Source: Nematocida homosporus (lineage: Eukaryota > Microsporidia). From it: 64,000 nucleotides of DNA. The stretch covers positions 1-64,000 of the forward strand of contig NW_026250680.1 of NCBI RefSeq assembly GCF_024244095.1, written 5' to 3'. Below, in pieces: positions 1 through 9,792 of the stretch. The notes beneath the pieces are model-generated. The model was not told the origin of the DNA. It made no database searches and was given only the letters and a program-made list of their open reading frames with translations. The stretch's first letter is position 1; each line of letters opens with the position of its first letter. A program made the position numbers and the translations under genes.

Positions 1-1074
1 TTATAGCAATGAGAGGCCATACCCCTTACAGAGACTAACTATATGCTCAGGCCAGACCGATGCCTGCACCTCCCCAATATGAAGCTTTTTGAGGATAAAC
101 ATAGATAGCCGAGAGCGGCCAATACCACCACCAATAGTAAGTGGAAGTTTCTCTGCCGCAATTAGCTGATGGTACTCGTATTTCATGTCTTCTTCCCGTC
201 CACAATGGGCAAGCTGCTTCTGCAACGATTCTCTGTTTACTCGGATACCCATAGAGCTGAGCTCCAGTCCAAGACCTAGTACGTCATAATAAACTAGAAT
301 ATCACCGTTTAGTTCCCAGTCGTCATAATCAGGTGCTCGTGCATCATGAATAGATCCAGAGCTAAGAACTTTTCCTACCTGCATAATGAACACCGCGCCA
401 TACTTTTTGCAGATAGCACGTTCCCTTTCCTTTGGAGAAAGGCTTGTGTACATGTCCTCTAACTCCTGTGTAGTGACAAAAGTCAATTCTTCTGGAAGTT
501 TGAGAGGGAGGCTGGGAAAGAGCGAGTGTAGGTGTGATTCAAGGTTTCTTATTGCTTGGTAGATCTTTCTTACAGTAGATTTAAGGTATTCTATTGTTCG
601 GCTTTTTTGGGTTAGTACTAGCTCCCAGTCCCATTGGTCCACTAAGTATGAGTGAATGGGAGAAAGATCCTCATCCCGGCGAACAGCTTTCATCTCGGTG
701 TATATGCCAGAGCCTTCTTCATAGCCAAATCTAAACAGTGCCATTCTCTTCCATTTAGCTAAAGAATGCACAATCTGCGCTGAAGATGCGCAACGGAGAT
801 CAAAAGAAACAGGCTTTTCCGAACCGCTAAGGCCATCGTTGATCCCCGAATCAGAAAGAACAAAAAGAGGCGCAGCTCTTCGTTGCAAGGATAGCGTGTT
901 TTCAAGTTCTTGTCCAAAGAACATATCGATCTCTTTAAGGGCCTTTTCTGTTTCTCGATCAGAAAGAAGAGGCGTATATTTCTTGCTTTCATCATACATA
1001 CTGCATGAGAGAAGTTTCTTATGAGCATCTATGTCGATGCTAGCTTGTGTATCATGGCGTAATGATTGTGTCAT
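1..1074 (-). CDS. asnA: Aspartate-ammonia ligase (ammonia-dependent asparagine synthetase, AsnA type)
   Basis: Predicted to make asparagine from aspartate, ammonia and ATP in the cytosol. The 357-residue protein carries the AsnA signatures in order: VHSLAKWKR (about 103-111), a YTEMKA..RDED..PIHS block, VDQWDWE, KYGAVF, RAPDYDDWELNGDILVYY, ELSSMGIRV, TIGGGIGRSRL and IGEVQASVWP. The family has the class II aminoacyl-tRNA synthetase fold and is about 330 residues long in bacteria; this copy has roughly 40 extra residues at the N terminus. ATG start at 1074, TAA at 1-3, so the gene is complete at the window edge. The family is mainly bacterial and archaeal with scattered protists, so lateral transfer is a reasonable inference. 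The identification itself is strong because many long blocks are conserved. Confidence 0.95.
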   Translation of the reverse strand: MTQSLRHDTQASIDIDAHKKLLSCSMYDESKKYTPLLSDRETEKALKEIDMFFGQELENTLSLQRRAAPLFVLSDSGINDGLSGSEKPVSFDLRCASSAQIVHSLAKWKRMALFRFGYEEGSGIYTEMKAVRRDEDLSPIHSYLVDQWDWELVLTQKSRTIEYLKSTVRKIYQAIRNLESHLHSLFPSLPLKLPEELTFVTTQELEDMYTSLSPKERERAICKKYGAVFIMQVGKVLSSGSIHDARAPDYDDWELNGDILVYYDVLGLGLELSSMGIRVNRESLQKQLAHCGREEDMKYEYHQLIAAEKLPLTIGGGIGRSRLSMFILKKLHIGEVQASVWPEHIVSLCKGYGLSLL

Positions 1075-2140
1075 AATAAGACATTACGATGGGCTTATAT
1101 GCTTATTGATTTTGACATTACCATAATAGGAAATGACTATTGGGTTATTATTAACAAATCAATGTCTGGTAGGAGATATATGGTTGCCTTAAGACAGTTG
1201 GCATTGGGTTATGGGATGCACGAAAGAGCCAACGCCTTCTTTTGATAGTAGTTGCGATGTAAGGGAGTAATCGATGGTTGCCCGGTCTTTCTTTTCGACC
1301 GAGATCCTTTTGGTCAAGCTTTCCTGTCGTGTTGTTGGGTGGCAACACGCTGTTTTCAACCAATACCAACCCAACATTAATACCAACCGGATGCTCGCAG
1401 GATTTATTGAATAAAGTATCAACGTATTGGTTATGACGTGTACAACACCTAAGCTTCCGTGTTATAACATCAAATTGGTGTCTTCTTAAACCAAATACAT
1501 CCTGTATTTATAGTTGGGAGTTGTACTCTACCAATCTCTAACCCAATACGAACCTAGATGCACTAACCTGTGCGTATCTCCTGTGAAACATACTGTAATG
1601 TAATTAACCCTATCTTAACCTGTGTGCACTAGCAAAGAATGGTGGTGAATACTCTGCACAGCACACTAACCCACTAGATCGCTAATGGTGTCTTATTTGC
1701 TACTGCTACGTGGTCAAAAGGTAGCTAGAAATAAGGCCGTGTCTGGAACAAATTACATGAGGTGGTAAGGCTATTTTCTATTTGCTTAAACCGTTTAGCG
1801 TCTTCCGATACTGAAAGCAGGAAAACCTCAACCCTTGTTGCCAAGAAGAACTTCAGAATATAATAAAGGAATGAATCCATTGGGTCATAGAATGAAAGAG
1901 AAGTTAAGAGCAAGACCTGGTGAAATACAACCTAGAAAAACTGCGAGTCTGATAAAACCCAGATAAGTACTTAAGCAATTTTAAGATAGCCAGATATAAA
2001 CCAAAACTCGGACAGACTTTACAAAAGATAAAACCCGCCCGTTTGAAGACTTATCTCCAGCAGAGCCACTTTGGTTGAAGAAGAACTTCCTCTTATCAGC
2101 ACGGTATAGTTCATACAGTTCAAAAAACACGATGTTGCTT
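1075..2140. other. Intergenic region carrying the left arm of an inverted repeat
   Basis: Upstream of asnA and downstream of the M16 gene. No convincing coding region: short open frames here lack ATG starts or recognisable content. 1338-1662 matches the reverse complement of parts of 5339-5985 (see the repeat entries). It contains several CCAATACNAACC-type motifs. Nothing else was recognised. Confidence 0.6.
1338..1662 (+). repeat. Left arm of imperfect inverted repeat flanking the M16 gene
   Basis: Positions 1374-1662 are the reverse complement, with scattered mismatches, of 5339-5626. Positions 1338-1372 are the reverse complement of 5951-5985 with one mismatch. The right arm therefore carries about 324 bp (5627-5950) absent from this arm. 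A shared marker is ATTTATTGAATAAAGT near 1401. The two arms lie on either side of the M16 peptidase gene at 2141-5074. Confidence 0.85.
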
Positions 2141-5074
2141 TTATTGCGTAGCTTGCGTAGTTCTAGTGAACTTGGTAAACTTGTTAGAGGAGCAAATGGT
2201 TGTAAAGTCATTAGCATGCTGGCGCATGTATTCAACTAGCTCGGTCTTGGTGATACTTGCAACATTGATGTAGGACATGGGCTTGGCTTCAAAGTCCATA
2301 TCTATGTTTTCCCAATAAAAGCATAGGTCATTAGCATAACCAACAATGTCAAAGGGAGTGCATCGGAGATTAGTTATAAGGGATTCTTTGTGTTTCTTGA
2401 ACTCCTCATCAGAAAGATGGGCAATATGGTCACTTATAGCTTGCACAAAGGCTCGCATGCGCGTTTCGATCAGATCGACGTCTTTTGACCCTTGGATGAT
2501 CAAGGAGACATAAGCTTTGCCACCAAATCCCCAAAAATCGCAAGAAGCAATATACCCAAGCCCTTCTTTAACTCGGAGTTGGTTGAAGAAGGTTTCATTT
2601 TCTAGTTGGTAAACCAAACCAGCCATCGCATAGTTTCTTATCGTGCTGGGGCCGGCGACCTCATGGATTAGCATAACTGCGTTGTTAAGCTTGTCAACAG
2701 TTGGCAGCTCAAGGCGCATTGGGCATGAAGTAGGCTTGGGTGCTTGAGGTAGAGTAGTTGGTGTAACGTGTTTCTTGACGGTTGTAATGATATTCCGGAA
2801 CTCCTGCTCGGTGGTGTTTCCAAACACAAAGATGGATATCTTGGCTTGGGTAATAACGATTATATCCTCAAGCTTAATATGCCTGGCGGCCTCAGCGAGC
2901 TCGGTTGGGGTGAAAGGTAGTGCTTGGGTGTACATTCTAAATCCCACGGTGTTACAAAGGGACTCGGGCTGCTGGGCTAGAACATTATCAAACACAATTG
3001 GGGTCAGAGTCTGGGCCATAACAAGATAGTCTTGATGAGAAGCAGCAAAATCAGCAAAGAATAGATCAATGAGATCCTGAATAACTAAAGGGTATCCATG
3101 GAATGTTATGCGAAGTTTTCCGGCATTGGCATCAAGATGTGCTATATTGGTGTTGGACACTCTGATATGCTCGTAATACTTAAGTCTGAAGCCCTTCAAA
3201 TAAGCAGCTACGTACCCGCGGAATGCCACGTACGTAGAAACGTCCTTTTCAAAGTCCGGAGCTTCCAAGATAACCGCTACTCGAGTCTTTTTGGTTATGA
3301 TGCCTTTATCATGAACCAATCGGGCATCTAAGCCATTCTCAGCATGGGAAATAGTAGATATATATTTGTGGTTATCAATAAAGGGGCAGAGATTAGTGTT
3401 TGTAATAAAGCTGCCGAACTTGGCTGAGAGTTGATTGTTTTGTCTAGCCTTAGTCAAATCAACCTCGTCAAAGATGTACTTGGTACTCCATTCCATCTGT
3501 TGAGTAATTGAATCTATTTTGTCATCTGTTTGGCCAGTTAGGTCCACTACCGCATATTTAATGCCGTAATAGGGCTCAGTCTGGAGAGGGGCATCGGCTG
3601 GTAGCGCGTTTGTTCGAACTGTCACTAACCATTTTGAACGGTCTAGGGCGATATCAACAAAACGATGGAATTCCTTGGCATTGAAGATTTCCCATTTATA
3701 GCCTATAGAGAAAATGTCTTCTAAAGCTATCCATGGAAGATTCTCGGCAATGTCTATGGCCAAAGACATCGAATTGTCTATATTATAGTCCTCCATTCGG
3801 TTTTGGAATATCTTCTTGTAAGTGGCGTAGAGCTCTTGTGTGCCCATTTTGCGAACTAGCTCTAGTTTAGCCTGGATAAGGTTGATAATACTTTCGATCT
3901 GGGGCTGCGTACTGGACTTAAGCTCAACTTCGATAGTTATGGAAGTTGCTGTGGTGGACATAGCATAATTGCAACTGCTAGATACAATCACGCCGTTGTT
4001 GATTAACAAGTTGAATCCATTCAACTCTTTTCCTTCATTAAACGCATCAACTATAAATTCGGCTGTCTTCTCTTTGTATGCATGGAGTGATTGGGGTAAG
4101 TTGATTTTAACAGTTAGTTGGGTTGTTGTGTTTTGAGAGCTCTGGGGTTTGTAGTATACCAGTTTGTTTTGCAAATCGGATCGGATTAGCTCGTGTGACG
4201 TATCGGTTTCGCTTGGCTTGGGAAGGGTGTTGCCCAGCAGTTCGTAGGGCGGCTCGGGAAAGATCCACTGGTGGTCAGAATGGGTCTTGATACCCGAGAA
4301 GTGCTTTTTGACATAGCCTTCTAGGACATCGTGCGACTCTTTTCCATAGACTACTAACTGCATCTTATCTGGCCGGTAGTACTGTTTCCAAAAGCAAAGC
4401 AAATGTTCTCGCTTGGTGTTTTTGAGAGTTTCGCGCGAGCCAGTTGTGAACTTCGATAGTGGAGACTCGGGTTTAGTAAGATGTAATCCAAGTATAAAAG
4501 CTCGTTTGGCATCATTGCCCATTCCTGTTTCCATTTCGTTGTGCACAATGTTCAGTTCTTTTTCGAGGTATTGAGCATCAATTAGTGGATACTTGAAGAA
4601 GCCGCTAAATATATCTAGTGCTTGGCCGAGATAGTCTGATGAAACATCAAAATGATATTCTGTGTACTCTTGGTAGGTAATTGCATTGCAGAATCCGCTG
4701 TGATCCTGGATAAACTTTCTATAATGGCTGGTATCAGGATGAGCTTTAGTGCTCGTGAGCAGCATATGCTCTAAAAGATGGGCCAGGCCTGGGTGATTAG
4801 ACGGGCTGTGCATATTGCCAACCTGAACCTTTAGACAAGCCGCGCCTTTTAGAGTTTCGGGATTTGTAATCAAAACAACTTGGAGTTTGTTGGGCAGAAC
4901 AATAGTTTTGTAGCTATTTTGGTCAAGCGAGCCTTGTAGATGGGTATAGACTTGATCGCGGCGAAACAGGAGGGTAAACCTACTGTTTTGCAGAAGAAGA
5001 AAAGAAACCCCAAATACTAGCAGGCCAAGGCCTGTTAATATCAGCAATCGATTGGTTTTGGTTTTATTAAGCAT
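2141..5074 (-). CDS. M16 (insulysin/IDE-like) zinc metallopeptidase with N-terminal membrane anchor
   Basis: 977 residues. Residues 11-30 form a single hydrophobic segment (signal peptide or anchor), so the protein should enter the secretory pathway. The inverted zinc motif HLLEH (99-103) is intact. The third zinc ligand is probably E180 in the HNEMETGMGND block, with spacing like human IDE. The following SKFTTGSRETL segment is also IDE-like. Inactive M16 repeats follow, and a conserved C-terminal domain contains RVKEGLGYI. Length fits the roughly 1000-residue IDE class, so degradation of peptides in the secretory or extracellular space is likely. ATG at 5074, TAA at 2141. Inverted-repeat arms flank the gene. 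Two relatives at 38750 and 44093 lack the zinc ligands; this copy looks catalytically competent. Confidence 0.92.
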   Translation of the reverse strand: MLNKTKTNRLLILTGLGLLVFGVSFLLLQNSRFTLLFRRDQVYTHLQGSLDQNSYKTIVLPNKLQVVLITNPETLKGAACLKVQVGNMHSPSNHPGLAHLLEHMLLTSTKAHPDTSHYRKFIQDHSGFCNAITYQEYTEYHFDVSSDYLGQALDIFSGFFKYPLIDAQYLEKELNIVHNEMETGMGNDAKRAFILGLHLTKPESPLSKFTTGSRETLKNTKREHLLCFWKQYYRPDKMQLVVYGKESHDVLEGYVKKHFSGIKTHSDHQWIFPEPPYELLGNTLPKPSETDTSHELIRSDLQNKLVYYKPQSSQNTTTQLTVKINLPQSLHAYKEKTAEFIVDAFNEGKELNGFNLLINNGVIVSSSCNYAMSTTATSITIEVELKSSTQPQIESIINLIQAKLELVRKMGTQELYATYKKIFQNRMEDYNIDNSMSLAIDIAENLPWIALEDIFSIGYKWEIFNAKEFHRFVDIALDRSKWLVTVRTNALPADAPLQTEPYYGIKYAVVDLTGQTDDKIDSITQQMEWSTKYIFDEVDLTKARQNNQLSAKFGSFITNTNLCPFIDNHKYISTISHAENGLDARLVHDKGIITKKTRVAVILEAPDFEKDVSTYVAFRGYVAAYLKGFRLKYYEHIRVSNTNIAHLDANAGKLRITFHGYPLVIQDLIDLFFADFAASHQDYLVMAQTLTPIVFDNVLAQQPESLCNTVGFRMYTQALPFTPTELAEAARHIKLEDIIVITQAKISIFVFGNTTEQEFRNIITTVKKHVTPTTLPQAPKPTSCPMRLELPTVDKLNNAVMLIHEVAGPSTIRNYAMAGLVYQLENETFFNQLRVKEGLGYIASCDFWGFGGKAYVSLIIQGSKDVDLIETRMRAFVQAISDHIAHLSDEEFKKHKESLITNLRCTPFDIVGYANDLCFYWENIDMDFEAKPMSYINVASITKTELVEYMRQHANDFTTICSSNKFTKFTRTTQATQ

Positions 5075-6028
5075 AGGGGAAGAGATAAATTTTTGATTAA
5101 AAGATGTAAGCTTTTTCCTTTTTAGGCAATTCTCCTATCTCACTGAATTTTAAGACTTTGTTTAGAGTGGTAATTGATGTTGGCTAGAGTTCATTTGGTC
5201 TAACTAATACACTTAAAGCACTCAACATTACTTTGTGGTCTACCATTTATTCAGACAAACGGATTATGTGACTCAATTGGCTTGCCCTTTTCATCTAAAT
5301 AGCCACACAGAAATACTCCGAAGTTATTAGATATTGCGGTGTGCAGAGCATCCACCACCATTCTTTGCTAGTGCAGACAGGTTAAGATTGGGTTAGTTAC
5401 ATTACAGTATGTTTCACAGGAGATACGCACAGGCCAGTGCATCTAGGTTCGTATTGGGTTAGAGATTGGTAGAGTACAACTTCCAACTATAAATACAGGA
5501 TGTATTTGGCTTAAGAAGATATCAATTTGATGTTATAACACGGAAGCTTAGGTGTTGTACACGTCATAACCAATACGTTGGCACTTTATTCAATAAATCC
5601 TACGAGCATCCGGTTAGTATTAATGTCGTGCCCCGGGGAAGAGATAGTACCTTTCAACCAAACATATTCGACTAAAGACCGATTTTGAAGAGGACGATGG
5701 GAGGATTTATTCAACTCTGCTTCTTTGGGTTAGTATTGGGTTAGTATAGCTTAGGTTCTCTTTATCTTACGTCATCTTGAGACCGTTCGCAGATTCATAA
5801 TATAAATACTAATTTGAGATTGCGATTTCTAATTCAAGATTTAATCGCATTTGTTGCAATCAGTGCCAAGCCGATAAGTATTCCAGAACTTTGCCCCCGT
5901 AGATAACTCACTTTGAAGTGGAGGTCGGCGAGGACGCCACAATTAGTATTGGGTTAGTATTGGTTGAAAACAGCGTGTTGCCACCTAGGGCACGATAAAT
6001 ATATTTTGAAATTGATAAGAACCTCATA
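5075..6028. other. Divergent intergenic region with right inverted-repeat arm
   Basis: Lies between the start of the M16 gene (-) and the start of the RING-like family gene (+). It contains the right arm of the inverted repeat (5339-5626 and 5951-5985), several GGGTTAGTATTGG motifs (around 5726, 5743 and 5951) and an A/T-rich stretch GATAAATATATTTTG around 5994, about 30 bp before the ATG at 6029, which could be a TATA-like element. No coding region recognised. Confidence 0.55.
5339..5985 (-). repeat. Right arm of imperfect inverted repeat, interrupted by about 324 bp
   Basis: Reverse complement of 1338-1662. The matching blocks are 5339-5626 and 5951-5985; the stretch 5627-5950 has no counterpart in the left arm and may be an insertion here or a deletion there. 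A CGTGCCC at 5627 and a GGGCACG near 5988 form short inverted ends around the extra DNA. Confidence 0.8.
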
Positions 6029-9000
6029 ATGAAGAGCCCGCAGAGAACTAAACAAGAAGCAAGAAACGATAAGGAGTACACTCCAGAACATCAGAACCCG
6101 TATTTGTTCAACAGACTTGTTCGTTGTCCAAGCCAAGATAAGTCATTAGCTAAATTCCGGCAGTTGAAAGACTGCGTTCCTTTCATAGAACACAATGCGA
6201 GACATAGCACTAGAACTACTCCACTAATAGCCAATGCTTATACGACCAAGATATCTCACTACCGAGTGATGATATCTAGTTGGACTGCAATTAGATTGTG
6301 TGTCTTGCTGGTACTGTTGCATTGGACCAGCATAGTCAGTGGCTCGAATATGGAAATATATCAGCCGGGTTTGCCAAGTTCAGGGGAGATACTTAAATCT
6401 CTAAAAAATGCTGGGTTCAGATGGCAGTTCTATGACACGAAACCTCGTGTTGTATTCTGTTCTTCAGAGGAAACTCCGGAATCTACACCTACTCCAGATG
6501 CTACTGATAATACAAACCCAAATCCAACCCAACCTAACTCTACACCGAACTCAGCACTTAGGTATGCGGTACATTTTTCAAGCATGCACCTTTGTTATAC
6601 ACTACCATCTTATCCAAATGCATCTGCAATGGTATTGGACACGTTAAAAAGGATTACAGTGATTAAGGTCAAAAAGGTTAAGATTACGTATGCTAGAGTC
6701 CAACTAAAGCACCTTAAAGAGCGTTTGGTGCTTCTATGCCGACTTCTTAACCTATTTGAGTGTAAAAGTCTGGAACTTGTAGTTAATTCCTATAAGAGCA
6801 TGGATAAATATAAAGGTGGTTTTGATTTAGATAGGGAACGGAAAGAAGCTGAAGATACAATTAAATGGGCTGGCTCGGCGCCATTTCATTTGATTATTAA
6901 TTCAAATATACCACCGGATGCCCATCTAAAGCATATATTTAGTGGCCTCGTTATATTGCGACCTGTTTCAGATATCAGTTTGCCTAGCAAGTACGCCCCA
7001 AATATCTCTGGATACCTCGAGTCTTTATCACTCACAGAAGATCCCTCCCTCACAATTTGCTATTTCGAAGGAAACATTCAGATTGACTTGAAAGCCATTA
7101 AAAGAGCTGCTCATAAATGCTCCATAATCATCTTCGATATTCGCGAAGTTAGTGACCCAGTAATAACCGGACTTGAGGAAGAAGTATCTGCAAACGATAT
7201 AGCTATAACTCTAGCTGCAGAGTGGTCTAGTATTCAACACATTGTAATGCACAATAAGTCTTCAGTCAATGTTCATGCTTTGTTATACAATCCTTGTGGC
7301 TCGGAGTTGCTTAAGTCATTAATTCAAATCGTCAAGGTCAACGAGGTGCCTGAATCCCGTATCACTTCCAACAAAGCTATTCTATTAATCCCGAAGTGTG
7401 ACTCTTGTGATTCCCCGGCGTATTACAAGAACGTGCTAACCTTGAACACCTTTGCTAAATGTGGCATTACTGTTAAAGACATCGAGTTTGAATATGAGAA
7501 TGATCGAAACGACCTGTTTACACACCTAAAGGAGCTTTGCGAGATCAATGCTTTGTCAAGGATTCCAGCGGTTTTTGCTGCTAAGAATATTGTGTGTCTT
7601 GGCCATGCACTTAGTGACCCTTGTTGGGAAATTGAAGAACCAGTCAATATCAGACTCATCAAGTTCGGTCCCTGGCCTGCCTGTCAGAACATACGCTACA
7701 CAACACTTAGTATTAGTGGTGATAAAAATCCTAATCTGAACTATGTTGAAAACTGCCATACTATTCTAAATAAGCTACGAAGCATCAATGCGCAAAATCT
7801 TCGTATCTCAAATGTGCGTGATTGTCCTCCAACCGACACCAACTTTGACATGGCCAAGTTAAAGTACCGTTTAGCTAATCTTCTAAGATTCGACCTCAAC
7901 GTCGAGACTTTGATTCTAGACAATGTCGATGATTGCATTTTATACCGGATGCTAGGCTGTTATGACTTTACTTGCTCAAAACTAACCGAAATTCATCTCC
8001 TAAATCACCGCTTCACTAGTCTTGCTATCGCCCAAATACTAACCCTTCCTATGGCTAAAAAGATCTCCAAACTCGTAATCAATCGCATCACTCGTTTAAA
8101 TGAGATCAAGCATTTCCACCAACGGAAGGAATTGATTGAGTTCTCACTGTTTAACTATCTCGAAAAGCGTAATGGGAAGAAAGAAGCTGAAGAGATTGAC
8201 CTCCACAAACTCGTTCTACGCCCAGAACCCACCATCTTTGACTCGTATAAGACACCCTTACAAGCTCTCAGAGATCGTGGTGTCCAAGTACTAACCTCGT
8301 CTGATAAATACAGCACTGATCCGCCTTTCCCCACCCAACCTCACATGGTAGATATGAAAGAGTTTACTTATTACACTACTACCTTTGATGCCTTAAAAGC
8401 CGACCTTGCTATGTACCAATCCACTTCTCTCACTCAACCCAACCCAACTCTAACTCCAATTCCAAACCCAGTCCATCCTGATTCCATTACTACTATGTTC
8501 TTGCGCATTAGTGACGCCCATTCCCTAACTAGGACGGACTTGAATACTATTATCCGCTGGATAGGTTGCCGATTCAAAAGTCTAACCTCGCTCTGGCTGG
8601 CCAACTGTAAACTGGTCGAAGAAGACCGAAAGATCTTGGCTTCGTGCACATGTATAGCCAGAGGTCTGCGCTGTCTTTGGTCCATTCAGATAGAGGATGC
8701 CACTCCCGGCAAAGACCCACTTGAGCTACCATTACATCCCTATTATAACAAGCTGTTAGCAATTACTTCAGATCCTATGCCCACACCCACCGCCGTATCA
8801 TATAAGGTGTTGTCTCAACTTTACACCCATTGTGACAAAATTGAGGAACATATCCTCACTTACAAGGACATCAACGCATCTCTTCGAGCCATCATAGATG
8901 TCCTCAGGAAAGAAAAGGCGGCTGGTCGTGTGTTTAAATGCCCATATTGTCATAGATCCCTTTGTATGCCATCAGAAGAAAAGAATGATAACGAACCAGA

Positions 9001-9361
9001 TACTAAGAAATCCAAGGTTTGTTTCGACCCAAGCACAAACTTCGAGGCAGTTTGCTATCTCAATTGTAAACAGCTACTCTGCATCCATTGTGTTAATTTA
9101 ACTTCTAACTCACACATTGATCGGTGTTTGATTTGCAAAGGTTCAAATACTAACCCATATATCTTCATGCGACTTACAAGCGTTCCTTCACCACTCTTTA
9201 TCTTCCCTAATAGTAGTGCCAACGACTACACTATTGATTTCGTGTACCCCCAAACCTTATCGTCAAAAGACAGCTGCTACTACTTCTACTTGCCCTATAA
9301 GAGCATAGAGTCTTTAGATATTGACCTTTACAAAGAACATTTGAGCTGTATTTTCTCCTGA
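6029..9361 (+). CDS. Large secreted LRR-like protein with degenerate RING-type C terminus
   Basis: 1110 residues from the first ATG. A signal-peptide-like segment (MISSWTAIRLCVLLVLLHW) begins at residue 81, so the ATG at 6269 may be the true start, giving 1030 residues. The middle is leucine/isoleucine-rich and irregularly LRR-like, with a proline/threonine linker around residues 152-172. The C terminus has a RING-like Cys pattern (CPYC, NCKQLLCIHC, CLIC) in which the histidine position is lost. It is clearly paralogous to the 62747 gene through shared blocks such as TIIRWIGCRF/TIIRWVSCRF and SIQIED, and more distantly to the 10849 gene. No function can be named. Secretion plus a RING-like end suggests a host-facing or surface role, which is inference only. 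Confidence 0.8.
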   Translation: MKSPQRTKQEARNDKEYTPEHQNPYLFNRLVRCPSQDKSLAKFRQLKDCVPFIEHNARHSTRTTPLIANAYTTKISHYRVMISSWTAIRLCVLLVLLHWTSIVSGSNMEIYQPGLPSSGEILKSLKNAGFRWQFYDTKPRVVFCSSEETPESTPTPDATDNTNPNPTQPNSTPNSALRYAVHFSSMHLCYTLPSYPNASAMVLDTLKRITVIKVKKVKITYARVQLKHLKERLVLLCRLLNLFECKSLELVVNSYKSMDKYKGGFDLDRERKEAEDTIKWAGSAPFHLIINSNIPPDAHLKHIFSGLVILRPVSDISLPSKYAPNISGYLESLSLTEDPSLTICYFEGNIQIDLKAIKRAAHKCSIIIFDIREVSDPVITGLEEEVSANDIAITLAAEWSSIQHIVMHNKSSVNVHALLYNPCGSELLKSLIQIVKVNEVPESRITSNKAILLIPKCDSCDSPAYYKNVLTLNTFAKCGITVKDIEFEYENDRNDLFTHLKELCEINALSRIPAVFAAKNIVCLGHALSDPCWEIEEPVNIRLIKFGPWPACQNIRYTTLSISGDKNPNLNYVENCHTILNKLRSINAQNLRISNVRDCPPTDTNFDMAKLKYRLANLLRFDLNVETLILDNVDDCILYRMLGCYDFTCSKLTEIHLLNHRFTSLAIAQILTLPMAKKISKLVINRITRLNEIKHFHQRKELIEFSLFNYLEKRNGKKEAEEIDLHKLVLRPEPTIFDSYKTPLQALRDRGVQVLTSSDKYSTDPPFPTQPHMVDMKEFTYYTTTFDALKADLAMYQSTSLTQPNPTLTPIPNPVHPDSITTMFLRISDAHSLTRTDLNTIIRWIGCRFKSLTSLWLANCKLVEEDRKILASCTCIARGLRCLWSIQIEDATPGKDPLELPLHPYYNKLLAITSDPMPTPTAVSYKVLSQLYTHCDKIEEHILTYKDINASLRAIIDVLRKEKAAGRVFKCPYCHRSLCMPSEEKNDNEPDTKKSKVCFDPSTNFEAVCYLNCKQLLCIHCVNLTSNSHIDRCLICKGSNTNPYIFMRLTSVPSPLFIFPNSSANDYTIDFVYPQTLSSKDSCYYFYLPYKSIESLDIDLYKEHLSCIFS

Positions 9362-9636
9362 TGCACAATCTTTGAATAACTCTAACTCCTATTTGAAACA
9401 GCCAATTGGCCGCTATTTAACTGATTTATTGCGGAAAAGCCAAAGGCTTTACAGTGCTAACATTGTCCTTAAAATGCTAACCCATTTCGATGCTTTAAAC
9501 CACTGTAACCACTTGATATACTCAATATATATCACCTCGTCTACCTCTCTATCCACCAGAACCATACCCTTTTGAGCTACTCAATGGAATATCTATCCAT
9601 CTCAACCTTACACCACTACACTATCCCACGCAATAC

Positions 9637-9792
9637 ACCACTATAACTCAAATAAATCAACTGCTCAACTTCTCTATGTCTTCTTTATTGTCCTAGCCCA
9701 AGCAAACCAGACTGCGTTGCTTATCTTAATATTACTATCTGGTCTATACATCCCCTAAACGTATACAACCGTAACACTTCTATTAAACAGCC
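9637..9792 (+). repeat. Inverted repeat copy A, 3' flank of RING-like gene
   Basis: Matches the reverse complement of 10675-10828 at high identity, including the block TTCTCTATGTCTTCTTTATT and AGACTGCGTTGCTTATCTTA. It lies about 280 bp after the stop of the 6029 gene, at a place comparable to copy B after the paralogue, so the 3' flank was probably duplicated with the gene. Confidence 0.85.

Noticed and set aside
1725..1913. 62-residue minus-strand frame downstream of the M16 gene
   Set aside because: Begins at TTG; no similarity to M16 that I could see.
1338..5985. Reading the inverted repeat as a complete DNA transposon
   Set aside because: No transposase lies between the arms and no target-site duplication was seen; only the repeat itself is supported.
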